From: Palsa-504 sp963767565
GTDB lineage: Bacteria; Actinomycetota; Actinomycetes; Streptosporangiales; Streptosporangiaceae
NCBI GenBank assembly: GCA_963767565.1
Contig: CAVYEG010000023.1
Span: 60,498-124,497 of the forward strand
Length of the DNA: 64,000 nucleotides
Direction: 5' to 3'
Position numbers and translations under genes: made by a program. Below, one piece after another: positions 58,101 through 64,000 of the stretch; the stretch's first letter is position 1; every line of letters starts with the position of its first letter. The notes below the pieces were generated by a model. The model searched no databases, was not told where the DNA came from, and was given only the letters and a program-made list of their open reading frames with translations.

Positions 58101-59159
58101 GCAGCGGCTGCGCTCGTCACGGCGGGCGTCCTCGCGGGCACGGTCAGGGCCGCCCGCCGTGCCCCGGACGATATCCGCGGCGAGGTGGCGGTGATCACGG
58201 GCGCGTCTCGCGGCCTTGGCCTGCTGCTGGGCCATGAGCTCGCCCGTCATTCCTGCCCGCTCGTCATCTGCGCCCGCGACCAGGCCGAACTGGAGCGTGC
58301 GGCCGGGCAGCTGCGCGCGGCGGGGACCGAGGTCACCGCGGTCGTCTGCGACCTGACCGATGAGGCGTCGGCGCAGTTGCTCGTCGACACCGCGCTCGAG
58401 CGCTACGGCCGGCTCGACATCGTGATCAGCAATGCCGGGATCATCCAGGTCGGCCCGGTGCAGGCCGCTGACGTAACGCACTATGACACCGCGATGCAGA
58501 CCATGGCGCTGGCGCCTGTCCGCCTGGCGCTGGCGGCGTTGCCCGTGATGCGGAGTCAGGGTCACGGCCGGATTGTCACGATCGCCTCGATCGGCGGCAA
58601 GATGAGCGTCCCGCACCTGCTGCCGTACAGCACGGCTAAGTTCGCCGCCGTCGGGTTCTCCGAAGGACTCCGCGCCGAACTCGGCCGCGGACCCGTCACG
58701 GTCACCACCGTCGTGCCTGGGCTGATGCGGACCGGATCCCATGTGCAGGCCCGCTTCACCGGGCAAGCCGAGCAGGAGTTCACCTGGTTCGCGCTCGGCG
58801 CCAGCCTGCCGCTGGTCTCGATGGACGCGGAGCGGGCCGCCCGTCAGGTTGTCGAGGCGGTCCGCCGGCGCCGCCCGGAAATCATCCTGACCCCGGCGGG
58901 TCAGCTGGTCTCCCGTCTAGCCGGCCTCGCACCCGGGCTGACCTCCCAGGTCCTCCATCTGGCCCAGCGGCTGGCCCTGCCGGCGCCCGGCGACCGTTCC
59001 GGGACCACGCCGGCCGGGACAGGCGACGATGGCATCCCGGGACATGAACTGAATCCGGCGCTACCCAAGAAGACCTTCGATCGCCTGACCACCCTGGGCC
59101 GGGCCGCCGCGAGCCGCTTCAACGAGCGCAAGGCCGAGCTCGGCGGCGCCGGGTGTTGA
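58095..59159 (+). CDS. SDR family oxidoreductase
   Basis: A 354-residue short-chain dehydrogenase. A hydrophobic N-terminus (AAAALVTAGVLAGTVRAA) comes before the NAD(P) motif VAVITGASRGLGLLLGHELA. Then follow SNAGIIQVG, the catalytic Ser in VTIASIGGKM and YSTAKFAAVG. A C-terminal extension after the 250-residue core ends GRAAASRFNERKAELGG. The ATG at 58095 has GGAGG seven bases upstream, in the duplicated segment. A SigB-like promoter precedes it. Substrate unknown. Confidence 0.87.
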   Translation: MKAAAALVTAGVLAGTVRAARRAPDDIRGEVAVITGASRGLGLLLGHELARHSCPLVICARDQAELERAAGQLRAAGTEVTAVVCDLTDEASAQLLVDTALERYGRLDIVISNAGIIQVGPVQAADVTHYDTAMQTMALAPVRLALAALPVMRSQGHGRIVTIASIGGKMSVPHLLPYSTAKFAAVGFSEGLRAELGRGPVTVTTVVPGLMRTGSHVQARFTGQAEQEFTWFALGASLPLVSMDAERAARQVVEAVRRRRPEIILTPAGQLVSRLAGLAPGLTSQVLHLAQRLALPAPGDRSGTTPAGTGDDGIPGHELNPALPKKTFDRLTTLGRAAASRFNERKAELGGAGC

Positions 59160-59177
59160 TCGTCTTATCGGGGGTAG
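59153..59177 (+). promoter_or_regulatory. SigB/SigF-like promoter before the GvpU-like gene
   Basis: GTGT (59153-59156), 15 bases, GGGTAG (59172-59177), 37 bases before the ATG at 59214. The -35 lies inside the last codons of the SDR gene. Confidence 0.5.
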
Positions 59178-59213
59178 AGGCAGCCGTCCGCTACCGACCC
59201 AAGGAGGTCCATC

Positions 59214-59609
59214 ATGGCCAAGTACGACATCGACCCGGTCCTGCAGCAGCTGGCCCATGCCATCAACGAGTCAGATCAGGCCGCGGCCCCGATCGCGGTC
59301 TCGGTGCACGGCACGGTGATCAACGGCGCTCTGATCTCCGAGCGGCGGTACTTCAGCGAACTCGTGGCGGGAAACCCCCTGATGAGTGCGCTCGAGCCGT
59401 CCTCTGGCCTGCTGGGCAAGGAGTACGCCAAGGACGCAGAGGCCGCATCGGAGCTGCACCTGCACCTACGGGCGACGGGTGCCCGGGGCGACGCCGAGGG
59501 CACCGAGGGCCTATGGCGTATCAGCTTGGCCGCCGTCGACGGATGGACCCTTCGCGCCGGCGCCGAAGACGACCGGGGGCCGTTTGCCCGCCTGCTCAGC
59601 AATCCCTGA
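59214..59609 (+). CDS. GvpU-like small protein
   Basis: A 131-residue soluble protein. The pattern PIAVSVHGTVINGALISERRYFSELVAG resembles gas vesicle accessory protein GvpU-type sequences (a beta-rich VxGxxIxGxLIS... core), followed by a charged helix and LWRISLAAVDGWTLRAG. No other gas-vesicle gene is in the window, so the name only suggests the fold. A SigB-like promoter lies upstream and GGAGG is placed before the ATG. Confidence 0.55.
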   Translation: MAKYDIDPVLQQLAHAINESDQAAAPIAVSVHGTVINGALISERRYFSELVAGNPLMSALEPSSGLLGKEYAKDAEAASELHLHLRATGARGDAEGTEGLWRISLAAVDGWTLRAGAEDDRGPFARLLSNP

Positions 59610-59784
59610 CCGCCCGCGTGACCGCCGGTCATGACGGTGTACGGTGCGGGGCGAACCGGTGCCTGCCGATTCTCAGGCCAGCAGCGCTGTGTAGGATGGA
59701 ACGCACTCAGGAGCCCGCGTCCGGCCTGCGGTCATGAGGAACACATGCGATCCGGTCTGAGCTGCCTGGCGTCCACGACCCGGT

Positions 59785-60312
59785 GTGCCCATGCCTGACG
59801 GCAGCCGCCGAGGCGACCCGGGCGGATCAGGGCAGGCCACGCGGTCATTCAGCAGCGCACTGGCGGACGCGAGGCCGATCCTGGACCTAGCTTTCGACTC
59901 CGGTACGCTGCACGAGGTGCGAGCGACGGTGCGAACCCAGACCCGCCAAGCCGGGCTGCCCGACGACCGCGCCGTCGACGTGGTTCTGGCCGTTCACGAA
60001 CTGGCCGCCAACGCCGTGCGCCACGGTGCGGGAGCAGCACGGCTGCGGATGTGGAACCTGGCCGGAGCGCTGCACTGCCAGGTGGACGACGGCAGCCCGC
60101 CGGCATCCGGTAATGACGCCGGACCAGCTGGCCGCCACGAAGCTGACGAGACGGACGCCACGTCCTTTCCCGGCGTGATTGCCCCATGGCAGACCGCCCC
60201 TGGCCACGGCCTGCGGGTCGTGCGGCAGGTCGCCGACCGGATGCAGGTTCTACCAGGTCCTGAAGGCTCACGTGTCACAGTCGCATTCGACCTGCCGCCG
60301 GGCCAGCATTGA
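59785..60312 (+). CDS. RsbW-like ATP-binding anti-sigma/serine kinase
   Basis: A 175-residue GHKL ATPase-type protein, the RsbW/SpoIIAB-like kinase class that binds or phosphorylates partner-switch proteins. The N box is AVHELAANAVRHGAG, with a DDGSPP acid block and the GHGLRVVRQVADRM lid/G box. The start is GTG 59785 or ATG 59791. It precedes a GAF-SpoIIE phosphatase and an STAS antagonist, so it probably belongs to the same signalling set, though 160 bases separate it from the phosphatase gene. Confidence 0.8.
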   Translation: MPMPDGSRRGDPGGSGQATRSFSSALADARPILDLAFDSGTLHEVRATVRTQTRQAGLPDDRAVDVVLAVHELAANAVRHGAGAARLRMWNLAGALHCQVDDGSPPASGNDAGPAGRHEADETDATSFPGVIAPWQTAPGHGLRVVRQVADRMQVLPGPEGSRVTVAFDLPPGQH

Positions 60313-60472
60313 TTTCCAGCCCAGGATCCTGCCTGTGCCCTAGCGGTCCCTCCAATCCCTGTGGTATTGATCCCCTTTATATCCTTGTGGCAGCGGCCAC
60401 CGGCCGGCCAGGGTGTACCTGGCCTGCGGATCTGCGGTGCGTGGTCAGGGTCTCCCGGCGGGAGGAGTCGAG
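60313..60472. other. Gap between the kinase and phosphatase genes
   Basis: 160 bases without a gene. The AT-richer stretch near 60358-60390 (GATCCCCTTTATATCC) stands out in this GC background and may contain a promoter for the phosphatase gene. No SigB-like motif was found. Confidence 0.35.
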
Positions 60473-61717
60473 TTGACGGTGCAGGCTGAGCCGGAACCGG
60501 TGGAAACCAGGCTCCAGGCCATTCAGTCGATCACCGATGCAGCGCTGGCCGGCCTTGATGACCGCGAGCTGCTGGCCGCGCTGCTGGACCGGCTCAGGGA
60601 CATCCTGCACGCCGATACGGCCGCGGCGCTGCTGCTGGACTTCTCCTCCGGCCAGCTGATCGCGACCGCGGCCGCGGGTCTCGAGGAAGAGGTACGGCAG
60701 GGCGTGCGGATCCCGGTGGGCGGGGGGTTCGCCGGCCGGATCGCCGCCGAGCACCACCCGGTGATCCTGGACCATGTCGACCACACCACCGTGCTGAACC
60801 CGATCCTGTGGGCCAAAGGCATCCGGTCCATGATGGGCGTGCCGATGATGGCGGGCGGCCGGGTCATCGGGGTGATGCACGTCGGCTCCCTGACCCCCCG
60901 CCGCTTCACCACCGACGACATCCAGCTGCTGCAGCTGGCCGCGGACCGGGCCGCCGCGGTGGTGCAGTCCATGGACGCTCAGGCTGACCGCCTGGCCGCG
61001 GCCGTCCTGCAGCGCAGCCTGGTGCCCACCGCGCTGCCCGCCGTGGCCGGGGCGGAGCTGGGCGCCCGCTACATCCCCGGTGAGGGCCGGGTGGGCGGCG
61101 ACTGGTACGACGTGTTCACGCTGCCGTCAGGCGAGCTGTGCGTGGTGATGGGCGACGTGGCCGGCTCGGGCCTGAAGGCCGCGGTGATCATGGGCCGGAT
61201 GCGCAGCGCGCTGCGGGCCTATGCGCTGGAGACCACTGATCCGGGTGACGTCCTGGACCGGCTGGACCGCAAGATGCAGCACTTCGAAGGCGAGGTCATG
61301 GCCACCGTGCTGTACGCGGTCATCGACCCGTCGCTGGAGGAGATGCGAGTTTGCCTGGCCGGGCACTTCGCGCCGGTCATCGCCTGCCCCGGACAGCCCG
61401 CTGAACTGGCCAAGGTGACGGCGGGCCTGGTGATCGGCGTTGCCCCCGGGGTGCGGCGGGCGGTGACCACCGTGCCGATCCCCCCTGGCGCCCTGGTCTG
61501 CTTTTACACTGATGGCCTGATCGAGCGGGTGGGCGAGCCGATTGATGACGGGCTGGCCCGGCTGTGCCGGGCGGTCAGGGCGGAGCCCGCCGAGGCGGCC
61601 TGCGCCGCGGTGATGCAGGCCCTGGTGGGTGCCGACGCGCCCCGCGACGACATAGCCTTGCTGATCCTCCGGCGTCAGGCCGCTCCGCCCATCGTCCGCA
61701 TCGCCGCAGGAGGCTGA
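60473..61717 (+). CDS. GAF domain-containing PP2C (SpoIIE-type) phosphatase
   Basis: A 414-residue signalling phosphatase. The GAF domain (about residues 20-165) has DILHADTAAALLLDF and RIAAEHHPVILDHVDHTTVLNPILWAKGI. The SpoIIE/PP2C domain has metal and catalytic blocks RVGGDWYDVF, MGDVAGSGLKAA, FYTDGLIERVGEP and RDDIALLILR. It would dephosphorylate a phospho-STAS antagonist. TTG at 60473 is preferred because GGAGGAG is five bases upstream; GTG at 60479 is the alternative. The STAS gene follows after two bases. Confidence 0.9.
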   Translation: MTVQAEPEPVETRLQAIQSITDAALAGLDDRELLAALLDRLRDILHADTAAALLLDFSSGQLIATAAAGLEEEVRQGVRIPVGGGFAGRIAAEHHPVILDHVDHTTVLNPILWAKGIRSMMGVPMMAGGRVIGVMHVGSLTPRRFTTDDIQLLQLAADRAAAVVQSMDAQADRLAAAVLQRSLVPTALPAVAGAELGARYIPGEGRVGGDWYDVFTLPSGELCVVMGDVAGSGLKAAVIMGRMRSALRAYALETTDPGDVLDRLDRKMQHFEGEVMATVLYAVIDPSLEEMRVCLAGHFAPVIACPGQPAELAKVTAGLVIGVAPGVRRAVTTVPIPPGALVCFYTDGLIERVGEPIDDGLARLCRAVRAEPAEAACAAVMQALVGADAPRDDIALLILRRQAAPPIVRIAAGG

Positions 61718-61719
61718 CC

Positions 61720-62067
61720 ATGACGCCGCAGACCGGGTTCCCGGTGCAGATGATCGAGGGCGTGCCCGTGGTGGCGGCCCCCCAGGAGATCGACATCACC
61801 AACGCCGACGGGCTGCGGACGGCTCTGGCCGAAGCCGCGACGCACGGGCAGGGGCGGTTCGTGGTCGACATGACCAGGACCAAGTTCTGCGACACGGCCG
61901 GCCTGCACGCGCTGGCGGCCGCGAACAAGCGGACCCAGACCGGGGGCGGCCAGGTGGTGCTGGTCATCCCGGACCCCGGCGTGCTGCGCATCTTCGCCAT
62001 TACCGGCCTGGACAGCGTGATCCCGAATGTCGTCAGCTTGGAAGAGGCCCTCATCCAGACGCGCTGA
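61720..62067 (+). CDS. STAS-domain anti-sigma factor antagonist
   Basis: A 115-residue STAS protein of the RsbV/SpoIIAA type: IEGVPVVAAPQEIDITNADGLRTALAEAA, FVVDMTRTKFCDTAGLHALAAANKRT. The usual phosphorylated Ser after the conserved Asp is Thr here (CDTAGL), a common and possibly still phosphorylatable variant. AGGAGG lies eight bases before the ATG. It is coupled to the phosphatase gene and completes a kinase-phosphatase-antagonist set. No sigma factor gene is adjacent. Confidence 0.9.
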   Translation: MTPQTGFPVQMIEGVPVVAAPQEIDITNADGLRTALAEAATHGQGRFVVDMTRTKFCDTAGLHALAAANKRTQTGGGQVVLVIPDPGVLRIFAITGLDSVIPNVVSLEEALIQTR

Positions 62068-62088
62068 GACCGGCCGGAGGAGCCCACG

Positions 62089-62889
62089 GTGAGCCTCGAC
62101 GACTACAAGCAGCTGACGTTCTCCCGCCGGGATCACGGCGTGCTGCTCATCACGATCAACCGGCCGGAGAAGTACAACGCCGCCGATGAGGAGCTGCACG
62201 GCGAGCTGGCCCGGGTCTGGAACGACGTGGCCGCCGACCCGGAGACCCGGGTCGCGGTGATCACCGGAGCGGGCAGGGCCTTCTCCGCGGGCGGCGACCT
62301 GGCCATGGTCGAGCGGATGGCGGGCGACTACGACCGGGTCTCGCACATGCTCAAGGAGATGAGCGAGCTCGTCTACAACATGATCAACTGCGACAAGCCG
62401 ATCGTGTCGGCCATCAACGGGGTCGCCGTCGGCGCGGGCACGGTCGCCGCGCTGCTGGCCGACGTGGCCATCGCGGCCGAGGACGCCAGGATCGGCGACG
62501 GGCACGTCAAGCTCGGCGTCGCGGCCGGCGACCACGCGGCCATCATCTGGCCGCTGCTGGCGGGCATGGCCAAGGCCCGCTACTACCTGCTCACCGGCGA
62601 GATGATCACCGGCGCCGAGGCCGAGCGGATCGGGATGGTGGCCAAGGCCCTGCCGAAGGACCAGGTCCTCGACGAGGCGCTGCGGGTCGCCGGCCAGCTG
62701 GCCACCGGCTCGCAGCCGGCCATCCGGCTGACCAAGCGGGTGCTGAACAACTGGCTGCGTGCCGCCGGGCCCACCTTCGACGCCTCCGCCGCCTACGAGA
62801 TGCTCACGTTCATGGGCCCCGACGTCACCGAGGGCGTCGCCGCGCTGCGCGAGAAGCGCGCGCCCCGCTTCCCCTCCGCGCAGGACTGA
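62089..62889 (+). CDS. Enoyl-CoA hydratase/isomerase family protein
   Basis: A 266-residue crotonase-family enzyme. It has VLLITINRPEKYNAADEELHGEL, the oxyanion-hole block GAGRAFSAGGDLAMVERM, and the second oxyanion block IVSAINGVAVGAGTVAALLADVAIAAED. The catalytic-Glu region usually reads E..GL..P.AG; here it is HVKLGVAAGDHAAIIWP, so the precise activity (hydratase, isomerase or other) is open. GTG at 62089 has GGAGG upstream. The acyl-CoA dehydrogenase follows 17 bases after its end. Confidence 0.9.
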   Translation: MSLDDYKQLTFSRRDHGVLLITINRPEKYNAADEELHGELARVWNDVAADPETRVAVITGAGRAFSAGGDLAMVERMAGDYDRVSHMLKEMSELVYNMINCDKPIVSAINGVAVGAGTVAALLADVAIAAEDARIGDGHVKLGVAAGDHAAIIWPLLAGMAKARYYLLTGEMITGAEAERIGMVAKALPKDQVLDEALRVAGQLATGSQPAIRLTKRVLNNWLRAAGPTFDASAAYEMLTFMGPDVTEGVAALREKRAPRFPSAQD

Positions 62890-62906
62890 CCACAGGGAAG
62901 GGCATT

Positions 62907-64000
62907 ATGCGCCGCACACTCTTCCAGACCGAGCACGACGACTTCCGGGCCGCCGTGCGGCAGTTCGTCGAGAAGGAGATCGTCCCGTACACCGGGCAGT
63001 GGGCCGAGGCGGGCATCGTGCCCCGCGAGCTGTTCACCACGGCCGGGGCCGCCGGCCTGCTGTCCACGGCCATCCCCGAGGAATACGGCGGCGGCGGAGT
63101 TCCGGACTTCCGGTTCAACCTCGTGCTCAGCGAGGAAATGGCCCGGGTCGGCGCCGCGGCCGCCGGGCTCGGCCTCACGCTGCACACCGACATCTGCACC
63201 CCCTATCTCCTCCGCCTCACCGACGAGGAGCAGAAGCGGCGCTGGCTGCCCGGCGTGGCCTCCGGCGAGCTGATCACCGCCATCGCCATGACCGAGCCCG
63301 GCATCGGCTCCGACCTGGCCTCGATGAGCACCACGGCCCGGCGCGACGGTGACGAGTACATCGTCAACGGGGCCAAGACGTTCATCACCAACGGCATCAA
63401 CGCGGACCTGGTCATCGCCGCGGTCAAGACCGACCCGGCCCAGAAGCACCGCGGCATGAGCCTGCTGGTCATCGAGCGCGGCACCGCGGGCTTCGAGCGC
63501 GGCCGCAACCTGGCCAAGCTGGGCCAGCACGCGCAGGACACCGCCGAGCTGTTCTTCGACGAGGCCCGGGTCCCCGCGGCCAACCTGCTGGGCGCGGAGG
63601 GGGAGGGATTCGGCCAGCTGACCAGCAACCTGCCCCAGGAACGCCTCTCGATAGCGGGCTACGGCGTCGCGGCCGCCCGGGCCGCGCTGGACTGGACCCT
63701 GACGTACGTGCAGCAGCGGACGGCGTTCGGCCGGCCGGTCGGCTCGTTCCAGAACACCCGGTTCCGGCTGGCCGAACTGGCCACCGAGGTCGATATCGCC
63801 CAGGCCTTCGTGGACCAGTGCGTGCTGGCCCTGGGCGACGGCGAGCTGTCCCCCGCCGACGCGGCCAAGGCCAAGTGGTGGTGCACCGAGCTGCAGGGCC
63901 GCGCCGTGGACCTCGGCGTGCAGCTGCACGGCGGCTACGGCTACATGGCCGAGTTCCCGATCGCGCAGGCCTGGGCCGACGCCCGCATCACCCGCATCTA
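62907..64000 (+). CDS. Acyl-CoA dehydrogenase (3' end outside window)
   Basis: 364 residues are visible, open to the last base. It has FQTEHDDFRAAVRQFVEKEIVPYTGQWAEAG, MTEPGIGSDLASMSTTARRDGDEYIVNGAKTFITNG, QRTAFGRPVGSFQNTRFRLAELATEVD and LHGGYGYMAEFPIAQAWADARITRI. Few residues can be missing, since the family ends soon after this block. With the enoyl-CoA hydratase it forms a fatty-acid/branched-acyl beta-oxidation pair. ATG at 62907 has AGGGAAGG upstream. Confidence 0.92.
   Translation, partial: MRRTLFQTEHDDFRAAVRQFVEKEIVPYTGQWAEAGIVPRELFTTAGAAGLLSTAIPEEYGGGGVPDFRFNLVLSEEMARVGAAAAGLGLTLHTDICTPYLLRLTDEEQKRRWLPGVASGELITAIAMTEPGIGSDLASMSTTARRDGDEYIVNGAKTFITNGINADLVIAAVKTDPAQKHRGMSLLVIERGTAGFERGRNLAKLGQHAQDTAELFFDEARVPAANLLGAEGEGFGQLTSNLPQERLSIAGYGVAAARAALDWTLTYVQQRTAFGRPVGSFQNTRFRLAELATEVDIAQAFVDQCVLALGDGELSPADAAKAKWWCTELQGRAVDLGVQLHGGYGYMAEFPIAQAWADARITRI

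Overview
The window is about 70% GC with gene-dense, mostly GTG/ATG-started operons. F420-dependent luciferase-like oxidoreductases, GAF-ANTAR regulators, DUF3040/DUF3618/DUF4235 proteins, a UdgX-type uracil-DNA glycosylase and a bacterial topoisomerase IB all point to the chromosome of a high-GC actinomycete. Species cannot be named from this alone. No rRNA, tRNA, intact insertion sequence, CRISPR array or prophage was seen.

Layout. 1-9 kb: tail of a response regulator, a 3-hydroxyisobutyrate-dehydrogenase-like enzyme, an F420 oxidoreductase, the nickel-pincer cofactor genes larE-larB-larC (no larA in the window), an aldo/keto reductase and a DUF72 protein. 9-14.6 kb: one overlapping operon of F420 oxidoreductase, a PaoABC-like molybdenum aldehyde oxidoreductase whose large subunit carries a frameshift, and a YbdK-type carboxylate-amine ligase. 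14.7-20 kb: small stress/envelope genes (DUF3040, MFS, topoisomerase IB, a 56-residue hydrophobic protein, YihY, ChaB). 19.7-22.8 kb: an overlapping acyl-CoA dehydrogenase/PIG-L deacetylase/methyltransferase/glycosyltransferase operon facing a 15-bp minisatellite. 23-28.7 kb: DUF2231-Rieske protein, two GAF-ANTAR proteins, a patch of gene debris (hemerythrin, phasin-like, YCII) and a VapBC-type module. 28.7-35.3 kb: a leucine/isovalerate (liu) operon with a divergent TetR gene. 36.5-39 kb: Lrp/AsnC regulator with divergent alanine dehydrogenase, then a fumarylacetoacetase-like enzyme. 39-50.7 kb: glucoamylase-like GH15, SDR, enolase-superfamily enzyme, formate/nitrite-type channel, and a GMC/gluconate-dehydrogenase operon ending in a TPP-dependent oxidase. 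51-58 kb: SAP-like basic protein, a 1026-residue FAD/Fe-S D-lactate-dehydrogenase-like enzyme, a DUF1469-DUF3618-DUF4235 membrane operon, UdgX, zinc alcohol dehydrogenase. 58-64 kb: SDR, a GvpU-like protein, a partner-switching set (RsbW-like kinase, GAF-SpoIIE phosphatase, STAS antagonist), enoyl-CoA hydratase and an acyl-CoA dehydrogenase cut by the window end.

The most striking pattern is not a gene. Upstream of more than twenty genes on both strands lies the same bipartite motif, G(T/G)T(T/A), 14-15 bases, then GG(G/A)(T/C/A)AG. This matches the SigB/SigF class of actinobacterial general-stress promoters (GTTT...GGGTA). Together with the partner-switching set near 60-62 kb, it suggests that much of this window is one general-stress regulon, including the molybdenum oxidoreductase, GH15, gluconate-dehydrogenase, Fe-S lactate-dehydrogenase and DUF3040/ChaB genes. 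Several motif copies sit in front of broken genes (hemerythrin, MFS, frameshifted oxidoreductase operon), so the region is also eroding.
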